From the NCBI GenBank assembly GCA_019635955.1, contig JAHBYL010000012.1, forward strand, positions 1 through 64,000: a DNA stretch of 64,000 nucleotides, given 5' to 3'. This DNA comes from Parvibaculum sp. (GTDB lineage Bacteria > Pseudomonadota > Alphaproteobacteria > Parvibaculales > Parvibaculaceae). Each line of letters begins with the position of its first letter. Positions within the stretch are counted from its first letter, which is position 1. Positions 15,875-23,881 of this stretch are shown one piece after another. The position numbers were made by a program, and so were the translations under genes. The notes beneath the pieces are model-generated. The model made no database searches. It worked only from the letters and a program-made list of their open reading frames with translations, and was not told the origin of the DNA.

Positions 15875-16066
15875 ATGGAAACCCTGCTGACCGGCCTCTT
15901 CTCCCAGACCATCGCCCAGTGGATCGAGGCGGCGCTCGCCATTGTCGGCGCCGCCTCCGCCGTGGCCGCCGCCACGCCCACGCAGAAGGACGATGCGCTG
16001 GTGGGCAAGATCACCCGCGTGATCGACATTCTGGCCCTGAACATCGGCTTCGCCCGCCGCCGCTGA
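15875..16066 (+). CDS. Small holin-like membrane protein
   Basis: This 63-residue product has a hydrophobic, alanine-rich helix (IEAALAIVGAASAVAAATP) and a charged end. The pattern AAATPTQKDDALVGKITRVIDILALNIGFARRR recurs in small proteins found next to lysis genes of alphaproteobacterial prophages. It follows the SleB-like gene by 11 bp, with AAAGGA before the ATG. A pore or holin role is inferred from size, the membrane helix and the neighbour. Confidence 0.55.
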   Translation: METLLTGLFSQTIAQWIEAALAIVGAASAVAAATPTQKDDALVGKITRVIDILALNIGFARRR

Positions 16067-16195
16067 GGCGACAGGTCCGGAAAGACGGTCAAATTCTAGG
16101 TTTTACTTTTAGGAATTGGTAAAGCCTGAACCGTCATACTCGCCATAACCAGCAGCCCCGCCCGGCCCTCCGGGACAGAAGGAAAGGGGACCGTC

Positions 16196-16387
16196 ATGGC
16201 GAGGAAGATTTTCTATCACCGCAGGTCGCGCCGCCGCGCATTGGCGGCGGCGGGGCTTGTCCTGTCCGCGGCGGTCCTTTTCGCCGCCGGGCTCTATACC
16301 GGTCTCGCGCTCGCGCCGCTGTTCACGCCCACGCAGATCGCCGTCACGAATGAACCGCCCGCGGTGCTTGCCGCAGCGGAATTCTGA
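16196..16387 (+). CDS. Single-span small membrane protein, unknown
   Basis: This 63-residue product has a basic N-terminus (MARKIFYHRRSRRRA), one transmembrane helix (LAAAGLVLSAAVLFAAGLYTG) and a short periplasmic-side tail ending EPPAVLAAAEF. GGAAAGGGG stands before the ATG. It lies 129 bp beyond the holin-like gene and before an unrelated dehydrogenase, so it could be the last member of the lysis cassette (for instance spanin-like) or independent. No family is recognised. Confidence 0.5.
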   Translation: MARKIFYHRRSRRRALAAAGLVLSAAVLFAAGLYTGLALAPLFTPTQIAVTNEPPAVLAAAEF

Positions 16388-16516
16388 CCCCGCCAGAGCC
16401 ACACGAAATTTCGCCTGCTTTTTGCAGCGGCAACGCGCCGCCGCAGCCGGACAGGCGCGCGCTTTGCTGCTAGAAAAAACGCCGCACAGGAAACGGCGCA
16501 TAAGGGCGGGCAGCAG

Positions 16517-17308
16517 ATGGATCTACAGCTCAAGGGCAAGCGCGCCCTCGTCTCCGGAAGCCATCGCGGCACCGGCCGCGCCATCGCCCATGCGCTGGCG
16601 CGCGAAGGCGCAGACGTGATCGTCCACGGCTTCGAGATCGCCGCGGCGGAAGAAGCCGCCGCCGAGATCCGCGCGCTTGGTTTCTCCGCCGCCGCGGTCG
16701 CGGGCGACATCTGCACCGATGCCGGTGCGGCGGAAGTAGTCGCCGCCGCCGGCGACATCGATATTCTGATCAACAATTACGGCACCGCCGACGCAGGCTC
16801 GTGGAGTCGGACGGAAACCGATGGCTGGATCGATGCCTATGAAAAGAACGTGCTCTCCGCCGTGCGCCTCACGCGCGGTTTCATGGGTGCAATGAAGGCG
16901 AAGGGCTGGGGCCGGATCGTCATGCTCGGCACCATCGGCTCGACGGAGCCCGCCGCCCGCATGCCGCATTACTACGCCTCGAAAGGTGCGCTCGCGACCA
17001 TGACCGTTTCGCTCGCAAAGGAACTGGCGGGCACGGGCATCACCGTCAATCTCGTCTCGCCGGGCCTCATCCGCACGAAGGAAGTGGAAGACCGCTTCCT
17101 CGCGCAGGGCCGCGAGCGCGGATGGGGCACGACATGGGAAGAAGTGGAGCCCCATGTGCTGAAAAGCTTCATGGGAAATCTCACCGGCCATATTCCGCTG
17201 CCGGAGGAAATTGCAAACCTCGTTGCTTTTATCGCAAGCCCCCTTTCCGGCGCGGTGGATGCGCTCAATATCCGGGTCGACGGCGGCACCACCGCCCTCG
17301 TGACGTAA
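16517..17308 (+). CDS. Short-chain dehydrogenase/reductase
   Basis: This 263-residue product has a classical SDR layout: a cofactor loop SGSHRGTGRA (Gly14, Gly18, Gly20), NNYG at 86-89 in place of NNAG, and the active-site pair Tyr152-x-x-x-Lys156 (YYASK). The residue 13 before Tyr152, normally Ser, is Thr139 (LGTIGS), although Ser142 is close by. The C-terminal NIRVDGGTT matches the usual SDR ending. The substrate is unknown. It is upstream of two acyl-CoA dehydrogenases on the same strand (26 bp gap), so a role in acyl-CoA breakdown, such as a hydroxyacyl step, is inferred. Confidence 0.88.
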   Translation: MDLQLKGKRALVSGSHRGTGRAIAHALAREGADVIVHGFEIAAAEEAAAEIRALGFSAAAVAGDICTDAGAAEVVAAAGDIDILINNYGTADAGSWSRTETDGWIDAYEKNVLSAVRLTRGFMGAMKAKGWGRIVMLGTIGSTEPAARMPHYYASKGALATMTVSLAKELAGTGITVNLVSPGLIRTKEVEDRFLAQGRERGWGTTWEEVEPHVLKSFMGNLTGHIPLPEEIANLVAFIASPLSGAVDALNIRVDGGTTALVT

Positions 17309-17334
17309 GAAAAGAAGACAGGGAAGAGAAGACC

Positions 17335-18486
17335 ATGCAGCCTTTCAGGTTCGATCTTTGCGAGCTGCCCGGCGAGACGGAGGGCCTCCGTCAGGAGATC
17401 CGCGCCTTCCTCGCGGAAGAATTGCGCCATGTGCCGAAAGTCACGCGCGCGCAGACCTGGTCGGGCTCGGACCCGGAGTTCAGCCGCAAGATGGGCGCGA
17501 AGGGCTGGATCGGCATGACCTGGCCGAAGAAATATGGCGGCCATGAACGGAGCTTCTTCGACCGCTATGTGATGCTGGAAGAAATGCTCGCCGCAGGCGC
17601 CCCCGTCGGCGCGCACTGGATCGGCGACCGCCAGTCCGGCCCCTTGCTGCTGCGCTTCGGCACCGAGGAACAGCGCCAGTCCATTCTGCCGCGCGTTGCG
17701 AAGGGCGAATGCTATTTCTGCATCGGCATGTCGGAGCCGGATTCGGGTTCCGACCTCGCCGCCACCCGCACCCGCGCCGACAAGGTCGAGGGCGGCTTCC
17801 GTGTCAACGGCACCAAGCTCTGGACCTCGGGCGCCCATACCGCCCATTACATGATCGCGCTCTTCCGCACGGATTCAGCACCGGAAGCGAAACATTCCGG
17901 CCTGACGCAGTTCCTCGTCGACCTGAAGACCACGCAAGGCGTCACCATCCGCCCGATCAAGGATCTCGCGGGCAATGCGCATTTCAATGAAGTCGTCTTC
18001 GAGGATGCCTTCGTGCCGGACAACATGATGGTCGGCACGCTGGGCGGCGGCTGGGGCCAGGTGACGGCGGAACTCGCCTTCGAGCGCTCGGGGCCGGAAC
18101 GCTACCTATCGAGCTATCTGCTCATGGTCGAGATGATCCGCGAACTCGAAAAGCGCGGCGGCGATGAAGGCGCCGAAACGATCGGCCGCCTCGTCGCCCA
18201 TCTGCTGACGCTGCGCCAGATGTCGCTCTCCGTCGCCGGCATGCTCGAAAAGGGCGAGAACCCGGCGCTCGAAGCGTCCGTGGTGAAGGACCTCGGCGCG
18301 ATCTTCGAACAGGACATGCCGGTCATCGCGCATCAGCTGCTCGGCATCGCCCCCACTATCGGCGGGGGCAGCGACTATGAGGAAGTGCTCGGCTATCTGA
18401 CGCAGACCACGCCATCCTTCTCGCTGCGCGGCGGCACGCGCGAAATCCTGCGCGGCATCATCGCGCGCGGTCTTGGGCTTCGCTGA
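17335..18486 (+). CDS. Acyl-CoA dehydrogenase, catalytic-type subunit
   Basis: This 383-residue product begins MQPFRFDLCELPGETEGLRQEIRAFL. Visible ACAD features are the N-terminal helical domain with WIGMTWPKKYGGHERS, the FAD/substrate motif YFCIGMSEPDSGSDLA, the beta-barrel VNGTKLWTSGAHTAHYMIAL, and the C-terminal GGTREILRGIIARGLGL. ATG 17335 is the family-like start. It is followed 12 bp later by a second, shorter ACAD. Such pairs occur in heteromeric ACADs acting on bulky or branched acyl-CoAs such as steroid side chains, and this pair may be one; the actual substrate is unknown. Confidence 0.88.
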   Translation: MQPFRFDLCELPGETEGLRQEIRAFLAEELRHVPKVTRAQTWSGSDPEFSRKMGAKGWIGMTWPKKYGGHERSFFDRYVMLEEMLAAGAPVGAHWIGDRQSGPLLLRFGTEEQRQSILPRVAKGECYFCIGMSEPDSGSDLAATRTRADKVEGGFRVNGTKLWTSGAHTAHYMIALFRTDSAPEAKHSGLTQFLVDLKTTQGVTIRPIKDLAGNAHFNEVVFEDAFVPDNMMVGTLGGGWGQVTAELAFERSGPERYLSSYLLMVEMIRELEKRGGDEGAETIGRLVAHLLTLRQMSLSVAGMLEKGENPALEASVVKDLGAIFEQDMPVIAHQLLGIAPTIGGGSDYEEVLGYLTQTTPSFSLRGGTREILRGIIARGLGLR

Positions 18487-18498
18487 GGAGAGACGACG

Positions 18499-19518
18499 AT
18501 GAACGAATTGCAGACGATCCTTTCCGACAGCGTGAACGGCCTTCTTTCCGACCGCGTCAACAAGGCGCTGATCCAGAAGGCGGAGGAGGGCGCCTTTCCC
18601 GCCGCGCTCTGGAGCGAGGTGGAGGCGAACGGCCTTCCCCGCGTGCTCGTGCCTGAAGAGCAGGGCGGTGCGGGCGCCACATGGGTGGACGCCGCCATCG
18701 TGCTGAAAGCGGCGGGCGAGCATGTCGCGCCCCTGCCGCTCGCTGAATCGATCCTCGCCAACTGGTTTCTTGCCGAGGCGGGCCTGGACGTGCCGGAAGG
18801 CGTGACGACGCTGCTCGATGGCGAGTTCACGCTTTCGGACGGCAAGCTTTCCGGCGAGGCAAAGCGCGTTCCTCATGGCCGCGACGCGGCGCATGGCGTC
18901 GCCATTGTGAAGGGCGAGGTGGTGCTGGTGCCGCTTGGCGGCGCGCAGATGACCCCGGGCATGAATGTCGCCCGCGAGCCACGCGACCATGTCGTGCTGA
19001 AAGACGTGGCTGCGAAGAGCGCGAAGGCAAATCTGCCCGCCAATGCCATGCGGCTCTACGGCGCGCTGACCCGCGCCTGCCAGATGGCAGGCGCTCTCTC
19101 CTATCTCTCGGCCCAGTCGGTTGCCTATGCGAATGAGCGCACCCAGTTCGGCAAGCCCATCGGCAAGTTCCAGGCGATCCAGCAGCAGCTCGCCGTGCTC
19201 TCGACGCAGGCCGCCGCCTGCGGCGTCATCACGGATTTTGCCTGCGCGCAGGTGGTGAAGCGCGGCGCCGATGCCGCTTTCGAAATCGCCGCAGCGAAAA
19301 TCCGCGTCGACGATGCGTCGAGCATCGCCACCTCGATTGCCCATCAGGTGCATGGCGCCATCGGCTTCACCTATGAACACGGGCTTCATTTCGCGACGCG
19401 CCGCCTCTGGTCCTGGCGCGCGGAATTCGGCTCCGGCGCGGAATGGGCCAGGGGCCTTGGCCGCGAAACCATCAAGGGCGGCGCAGATGCGCTCTGGCCG
19501 CACGTCACCGCCCGCTGA
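18499..19518 (+). CDS. Acyl-CoA dehydrogenase, partner subunit
   Basis: This 339-residue product is shorter than a typical ACAD. It keeps an N-terminal helical part (VLVPEEQGGAGATWVDAAIVLK) and the C-terminal domain with YANERTQFGKPIGKFQAIQQ, AAKIRVDDASSIATSIAHQVHGAIGFTYEHGLH. The barrel region between is reduced and lacks a clear SEP.SGSD motif. The length and arrangement fit the beta-type subunit of heteromeric ACADs, complementing the upstream gene across 12 bp. The pairing is inference from adjacency. Confidence 0.82.
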   Translation: MNELQTILSDSVNGLLSDRVNKALIQKAEEGAFPAALWSEVEANGLPRVLVPEEQGGAGATWVDAAIVLKAAGEHVAPLPLAESILANWFLAEAGLDVPEGVTTLLDGEFTLSDGKLSGEAKRVPHGRDAAHGVAIVKGEVVLVPLGGAQMTPGMNVAREPRDHVVLKDVAAKSAKANLPANAMRLYGALTRACQMAGALSYLSAQSVAYANERTQFGKPIGKFQAIQQQLAVLSTQAAACGVITDFACAQVVKRGADAAFEIAAAKIRVDDASSIATSIAHQVHGAIGFTYEHGLHFATRRLWSWRAEFGSGAEWARGLGRETIKGGADALWPHVTAR

Positions 19519-19546
19519 CATTCGACACCAGACAAGGAAAAGCCCG

Positions 19547-20218
19547 ATGAAAGTTTCCGAAGCCCTGAAAAGCCGCATCACCTGCCGCGCTTTTCTCGAC
19601 AAGCCGGTGCCCGAGGCAACCGTCCGCCAGATTCTCGAGGAAGCGAAATACGCGCCGTCGGGCGGCAATCTGCAGCCCTGGCATGTCTATGTCGTGACGG
19701 GAAAGAAGCTCGAGGAATTTCTCGGCATCATCGCGGAGAAGCAGAAGGACAACCCCTTCGGCGAGGGCACGGAATACGACATCTATCCGAAAGGCCTGAC
19801 CGATCCCTACAAGGCCCGCCGCTTCAAATGCGGCGAGGACATGTATGCCTCGATCGGCGTTGCCCGCGAGGACAAGGCCGGTCGCCTCCAGCAGTTCGCC
19901 CGCAACTTCCGCTTCTTCGATGCGCCGGTCGCCATGTTCTTCGCCATCGACCGGCAGATGGGCCTCGGCCAGTGGTCCGATCTCGGCATGTTCATCCAGT
20001 CGGTGATGCTCGCCGCCCGCGAGCACGGCCTTCACACCGCGCCGCAGGAAGCCTGGGCCATCTGGTACAAGACCGTCTCCGAGTTCGTGAACATGCCGGA
20101 GGAGCTGATGCTTTTCTGCGGCCTCGGCCTCGGCTATATGGACGAGAGCGCCCCGATTAACCAATTGCGGACGGATCGCGCACCGCTCGAGGAATTTGCT
20201 ACGCTCAGCGGGTTCTGA
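19547..20218 (+). CDS. Nitroreductase family flavoprotein
   Basis: This 223-residue product starts MKVSEALKSRITCRAFLDKPVPEATVRQIL, with the FMN-binding SRxxCRxF-type start (SRITCRAF) typical of nitroreductases. The motif AKYAPSGGNLQPWHVYVV follows and the C-terminal FCGLGLGYMDE precedes a short end. These enzymes use NAD(P)H and FMN to reduce nitro groups, quinones or enones. An in-frame extension back to 19271 overlaps the previous gene and is rejected. It lies 28 bp behind the ACAD pair, probably in the same transcript. Confidence 0.88.
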   Translation: MKVSEALKSRITCRAFLDKPVPEATVRQILEEAKYAPSGGNLQPWHVYVVTGKKLEEFLGIIAEKQKDNPFGEGTEYDIYPKGLTDPYKARRFKCGEDMYASIGVAREDKAGRLQQFARNFRFFDAPVAMFFAIDRQMGLGQWSDLGMFIQSVMLAAREHGLHTAPQEAWAIWYKTVSEFVNMPEELMLFCGLGLGYMDESAPINQLRTDRAPLEEFATLSGF

Positions 20219-20249
20219 GGGCGCTTCCTGAAGATTCCTTGCCGGGATC

Positions 20250-20266
20250 GTTCATCCCGGGTTCAG
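20250..20266. promoter_or_regulatory. Direct repeat GTTCA-N6-GTTCA, possible OmpR-type operator
   Basis: GTTCA at 20250 and at 20261 are 11 bp apart, about one helix turn, and lie 24 bp before the PepSY gene that precedes a response regulator and kinase. Spacing of half-sites by one turn is typical of OmpR/PhoP-family operators, and autoregulation is common. The left half-site also sits in a CCGGGAT/ATCCCGG hairpin (20242-20258). No footprint or genome-wide comparison is possible here. Confidence 0.35.
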
Positions 20267-20289
20267 CGTCCATGGCTTAGGTACGGGGC

Positions 20290-20607
20290 ATGACGCAGAA
20301 AACCACATGGATCGCCCTGACGATCGCCTTCTTCCTCGCGCTGGGGCTCGCCCCCGCGCGGGCGAACGATCTTCTTGTGCCGGCCCAGTGGCATTCGGAG
20401 CAGGACCGGGCGCGCGATGCGGTCCGCTCGGGCCAGGCGATTTCGCCCGGCCAGGCGAAGCAGGCGGCGCTCGGGGCCTATCCGGGCCGGTTCCTCGATA
20501 TGAGTTTCGGCGGTAACGCCTATTACGTGAAGATCATGACGGCGCAGAACAGGGTGATGGTCGTCACCGTGGATGCCGCCAGCGGCCGTGTCATCGGCGC
20601 GAACTAG
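20290..20607 (+). CDS. Periplasmic PepSY-domain protein
   Basis: This 105-residue product has a signal peptide (MTQKTTWIALTIAFFLALGLAPARA) and a single PepSY domain. Visible elements are ISPGQAKQAALGAYPGRFLDMSF, YYVKIMTAQNRVMVVTVDAASGRVI. PepSY domains bind or inhibit periplasmic proteins. The gene is immediately upstream (18 bp) of an OmpR-type regulator and kinase, so the protein probably feeds or modulates that sensor. A possible operator (20250-20266) lies ahead. Confidence 0.8.
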   Translation: MTQKTTWIALTIAFFLALGLAPARANDLLVPAQWHSEQDRARDAVRSGQAISPGQAKQAALGAYPGRFLDMSFGGNAYYVKIMTAQNRVMVVTVDAASGRVIGAN

Positions 20608-20625
20608 GCTCAGGGGAGAGAAAGA

Positions 20626-21297
20626 ATGCGGCTCCTTGTCGTCGAGGACGATCCCGATCTGAACCGCCAGCTCGTCTCGGCGCTGGAGGAAGCAGGCTAT
20701 GTCGTCGACAGCGCGACGGATGGCGAGGAAGGGCACTTCCTCGGCGACACCGAGCCCTATGACGCGGTGGTGCTCGATCTCGGCCTCCCCGAAATGGACG
20801 GCGTGACGGTGCTGGAGAAGTGGCGCCGCGACGGCAAGACCATGCCCGTGCTGATCCTCACCGCCCGCGACCGCTGGAGCGACAAGGTGGCGGGCTTCGA
20901 TGCCGGCGCCGACGACTACGTCGCCAAGCCCTTCTACATGGAAGAGGTGCTGGCCCGCCTGCGGGCGCTGCTCCGCCGCGCGACCGGCCATGCGACCAGC
21001 GAACTTGAATGCGGGCCTGTTCGGGTCGACACGAAAAGCTCGCGCGTGACCGTGAATGGCCGCGCGATCAAGCTCACCTCGCTTGAATACCGCCTGCTCG
21101 CCTACATGATGCACCATCAGGGCCGGGTCATCTCGCGGACCGAACTTGTGGAACATCTCTACGACCAGGATTTCGACCGCGACTCCAACACGATCGAGGT
21201 CTTTGTGGGGCGCCTTCGCCGCAAGCTTGGAAAGGATGTAATCGAGACCGTGCGCGGCCTCGGCTACAGGCTGTCGGCGGCGGAAGATGCGGCGTGA
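20626..21297 (+). CDS. OmpR-family response regulator
   Basis: This 223-residue product has a receiver domain (1-120) with acid pocket residues in EDD near residue 8, the phosphoacceptor Asp51 (DLGLPEMDG) and Lys101 (YVAKPF). A winged-helix DNA-binding domain follows (residues 128-220: LTSLEYRLLAYMMHHQGRVISRTELVEHLYD, NTIEVFVGRLRRKLG, VRGLGYRL). It overlaps the kinase gene by 11 bp and follows the PepSY gene by 18 bp. The set resembles PhoP/FeuP-type systems of alphaproteobacteria; the signal is unknown. Confidence 0.9.
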   Translation: MRLLVVEDDPDLNRQLVSALEEAGYVVDSATDGEEGHFLGDTEPYDAVVLDLGLPEMDGVTVLEKWRRDGKTMPVLILTARDRWSDKVAGFDAGADDYVAKPFYMEEVLARLRALLRRATGHATSELECGPVRVDTKSSRVTVNGRAIKLTSLEYRLLAYMMHHQGRVISRTELVEHLYDQDFDRDSNTIEVFVGRLRRKLGKDVIETVRGLGYRLSAAEDAA

Positions 21298-22660
21298 CAG
21301 TCTCGCATTCCGGCTGATCGCGGGGGCGGCTCTATGGAGCGCCATCGCGCTCGTCGTGGGCGGCCTCATCCTCTCGGCGATCTTCCGCAATTCCGTCGAG
21401 CGCAGTTTCGACGGCCGGCTGAACGTGCTGCTGCACAGCCTCATTGCCACCACCGAAATCAACGACCAGGGCGAGATCGAGCGGGGCCGCGGCCTCTCCG
21501 AGACGCGCTTCGACCTCGCCTATTCGGGCTGGTACTGGCAGATATGGCCGGTGGCGCAGCGCCCGGCCTTGCGTTCGCGGTCGCTGTTCGACCAGTCGCT
21601 CGATCTCTCGCCCGCCGAACGGGTCGATCGCAACGAGGTCGGCCTCAAGGTCTTCGATGCCGTGGGTCCGGAAAACCAGCCGCTCCGCGTGGTCGAACGC
21701 CGCGTTACGCTGCCCGGCTATGACGTGCCGGTCTCCTTCGCGGTGGCCGCCGATCGCTCCGAGATGGATGAGGAAATCCAGGGCTTCAACGTCTGGCTCT
21801 TTGCCTCCATGGCCGCGATGGGCGCGGGGCTTCTCGTTGCGCTGCTTATCCAGGTACGCTTCGGCCTCCGCCCGCTGGAGCGCGTGCGCAAGGCGTTGGC
21901 CGAAATCCGCAGCGGACGCGCGACGAAACTCGATGGCGAGTTTCCGGCGGAAATCGAGCCGCTGGCCGATGAGCTGAACGGTCTGCTCGAAGGCAACCGC
22001 GAGGTGCTGGAACGTGCACGAACCCATGTCGGCAATCTCGCCCATGCGCTGAAAACGCCCCTCAGCGTGCTGACCAACGAGGCGCGCAGCCACGACGGCC
22101 CCTTCGGCGAGACCGTGCGGCGGACGACGATGCAGATGCGCGAGCAGATCGACCGTCATCTCGCCCGTGCGCGCATGGCCGCCTCGGCCAATGTGCTCGG
22201 CGCCAACACGCCCGTGAAGCCGGTGCTGAAGCGTATTGCCAATGCGCTCGAACGCATCCATGCCGAACGCGGCATCGCCATCGAGATCGACTGCGCCGAT
22301 GACACGGGCTTTCGCGGCGAGGCGCAGGACCTCGAGGAAGTTGCGGGCAACCTGATCGACAATGCCTGCAAATGGGCGGAGGAAAATGTCCGCGTCACGG
22401 TAACGGCCGCGGGCATCGAACGGCGCAATCGGCCTTTCCTCCTGATTTCGGTGGAGGATGACGGGCCCGGCCTGCCGGAAGACGCGCGCAAGACCGCATT
22501 GAAGCGCGGCGCACGTCTCGACGAGACGAAGCCGGGCTCCGGCCTTGGCCTCTCCATCGTGACGGAGATTGCCGAGCTCTATGGCGGCGAACTGAAGCTC
22601 GAATCTTCCGCCCTTGGCGGTCTCAAGGCCGAGCTTTACCTGCCCGCCTCGGCGGCGTGA
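21287..22660 (+). CDS. Sensor histidine kinase paired with the upstream regulator
   Basis: This 457-residue protein has a transmembrane helix near residues 15-31, a periplasmic segment of about 140 residues (with WYWQIWPVAQRPALR), a second helix around residues 168-187 and a HAMP-like linker (LRPLERVRKALAEIRSGRA). The dimerisation box LAHALKTPLSVL carries the phospho-acceptor His253. The ATPase domain has DNACKWAEE and DDGPGLPED, and ends SGLGLSIVTEIAELYGG. The start overlaps the regulator by 11 bp, so synthesis is coupled. The HALKTPL form of the box is typical of PhoQ-like kinases. Confidence 0.9.
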   Translation: MRRDSLAFRLIAGAALWSAIALVVGGLILSAIFRNSVERSFDGRLNVLLHSLIATTEINDQGEIERGRGLSETRFDLAYSGWYWQIWPVAQRPALRSRSLFDQSLDLSPAERVDRNEVGLKVFDAVGPENQPLRVVERRVTLPGYDVPVSFAVAADRSEMDEEIQGFNVWLFASMAAMGAGLLVALLIQVRFGLRPLERVRKALAEIRSGRATKLDGEFPAEIEPLADELNGLLEGNREVLERARTHVGNLAHALKTPLSVLTNEARSHDGPFGETVRRTTMQMREQIDRHLARARMAASANVLGANTPVKPVLKRIANALERIHAERGIAIEIDCADDTGFRGEAQDLEEVAGNLIDNACKWAEENVRVTVTAAGIERRNRPFLLISVEDDGPGLPEDARKTALKRGARLDETKPGSGLGLSIVTEIAELYGGELKLESSALGGLKAELYLPASAA

Positions 22661-22788
22661 GGCGAAATCCCGGCCTTTCCGCGCCTCCAAGCTGAACGCC
22701 ATATGAACGGTGCATTCAGGCCTCGCTCAAGGGCGATTGCCTATCTTCGTGACCATCGGATCAACCCAAAGGGAATGGGGTACGTGTC

Positions 22789-23283
22789 ATGAAGATCAAA
22801 TCAGCACTTCTTGTTGGCGCTCTTGCCGTCGCCCTCGCGGGTTGCCAGACCGGCAGCCCCTACGGATATGGCGGTGGCTATGGCGGCGCCGGACCGAAGG
22901 AAGGTTTCGGCACGCTGGCCGGCGCGGTTGCCGGCGGCCTTGCCGGTTCGCAGATCGGCGGCGGCTCGGGCCGCCTCTGGGCCACGGGCGCGGGCGTCCT
23001 TGTCGGTGCGCTTGTCGGCAACAATATCGGCCGCAGCCTTGATCGCGCCGACCAGGCCTATCTGCAGCAGGCGTCCTACGGCGCGTTCCAGACCGGTCAG
23101 CCGCAGCGCTGGCACAACCCGCAAAGCGGCAACTACGGCTATGTCGAGCCGGGCCGCTCCTACCAGAGCGCGGGCGGTTACTGCCGCGAATATTCGCAGA
23201 CGGTCTATATCGGCGGTCAGCCGCAGAATGCCTACGGCACCGCTTGCCGCCAGCCGGATGGAAGCTGGCAGATCGTGAACTGA
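22789..23283 (+). CDS. Glycine-zipper surface lipoprotein
   Basis: This 164-residue product begins MKIKSALLVGALAVALAGC (lipobox LAGC). It has a glycine-rich zipper (AGAVAGGLAGSQIGGGSGRLWATGAGVLVGALVGNNIG), then a C-terminal domain with GYCREYSQTVYIGGQPQNAYGTACRQPDGSW. This matches the 17 kDa rickettsial-type surface antigen / RT0821-like family, with the two cysteines of the C-terminal domain present. The role is an outer-membrane lipoprotein of uncertain function. A terminator with T5 tract lies at 23324-23380. Confidence 0.87.
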   Translation: MKIKSALLVGALAVALAGCQTGSPYGYGGGYGGAGPKEGFGTLAGAVAGGLAGSQIGGGSGRLWATGAGVLVGALVGNNIGRSLDRADQAYLQQASYGAFQTGQPQRWHNPQSGNYGYVEPGRSYQSAGGYCREYSQTVYIGGQPQNAYGTACRQPDGSWQIVN

Positions 23284-23323
23284 GTTCGCGACGACGAGAT
23301 GGACGGTCCCTCAAGGACCGTTC

Positions 23324-23380
23324 GGCCTCACCCCTGGTGAATTCCGTCCCCCGACCAGCGCCTGGGTGAGGCCACTTTTT
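23324..23380 (+). terminator. Intrinsic terminator after the glycine-zipper lipoprotein
   Basis: GGCCTCACCC (23324-23333) pairs perfectly with GGGTGAGGCC (23364-23373) over a 30 bp loop, and ACTTTTTC follows, giving a T5 tract. A shorter hairpin ACGGTCC/GGACCGT (23303-23321) precedes it. The position, about 40 bp beyond the stop, fits rho-independent termination. Confidence 0.65.
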
Positions 23381-23389
23381 CGAGACGTG

Positions 23390-23425
23390 AAAAGGCCGCC
23401 GCTTTCCTTTTGGAAGGCGGCGGCC
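23390..23425 (-). terminator. Strong intrinsic terminator on the minus strand
   Basis: A 14 bp stem (23394-23407 with 23412-23425, one G-T pair at 23403/23416) closes a four-base loop at 23408-23411. Read on the minus strand it is followed by TTTT (23390-23393 complement). It lies about 125 bp downstream of the tiny ORF 23550-23660, so it would end a short minus-strand transcript facing the lipoprotein gene. Confidence 0.65.
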
Positions 23426-23549
23426 AGTTCGGAACGGCAGCGACGCGGTCGCCATGTTGTGTTTTACGGGACCGCCCCGTTTGCACCAATCCGTTTCATC
23501 CGCAGAGTCACCGCGCGAGGCATGCCCGCGTGGCGAAATAGGTTAAGGC

Positions 23550-23660
23550 TCAGGCAGGAAGGTCCCTGGAAGTATCCGACCAAACCCGCCTCGCCACACG
23601 ACCCTCTGTCGAGATCGAAACTTTGGCGATGGCAAACGGTGTCACCAGACCGTTAGACAT
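23550..23660 (-). CDS. Tiny ORF with full-length Shine-Dalgarno sequence
   Basis: This 36-codon frame begins MSNGLVTPFAIAKVS and ends SRDLPA. Directly ahead (minus strand, complement of 23662-23676) stands GAAAGGAGGTGATCC, of which AAGGAGGTGATCC is complementary to the entire 3' end of bacterial 16S rRNA, far beyond the usual 4-6 bases. TTGACG occurs about 70 bp farther upstream. A strong terminator (23390-23425) closes the unit about 125 bp after the stop. I do not recognise the peptide. Such a ribosome site suggests a real, heavily translated or regulatory short ORF, or an RNA element using the complementarity. Confidence 0.45.
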   Translation of the reverse strand: MSNGLVTPFAIAKVSISTEGRVARRVWSDTSRDLPA

Positions 23661-23881
23661 CGGATCACCTCCTTTCAATATGTTGAACCTAGGATCTTCA
23701 GCGTGAATCCTGCGCGCCGCCGCGTCAAGAAAATGTATGTGACGGATTGCCGTACACAGCATCCGGTAGCCGCATCCGGCGCGATTGCGCGCTTTTCGGG
23801 CGCGTGATGGAAGGTGAAGCCGGGCATGCGAGAAGCTGCCGGTGTGGGTAGCGCGCCGCGCGATGCGCAAGAGATGACGAA

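Larger units (their letters stand above)
23284..23881. other. Gene-poor stretch with two terminators and a tiny ORF
   Basis: This 598 bp gap separates the lipoprotein gene (ending 23283) from the minus-strand YihY gene (ending 23882). I see three things in it: a plus-strand terminator (23324-23380), a strong minus-strand terminator (23390-23425) and a tiny minus-strand ORF (23550-23660) with an exceptional ribosome-binding site. The remainder, 23426-23549 and 23677-23881, has no other gene that I can support. Confidence 0.6.

Noticed and set aside
23515-23560. tRNA-Leu-like string near CGCGTGGCGAAATAGGTT
   Set aside because: No TTC-loop sequence or acceptor pairing could be found, so no tRNA is supported.
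23655-23676. Plus-strand GGATCACCTCCTTTC, the sequence of a 16S rRNA 3' end
   Set aside because: Only the last 15 bases match; the conserved 16S sequence that should precede it is absent. It is better explained as the complement of the Shine-Dalgarno sequence of the minus-strand ORF.
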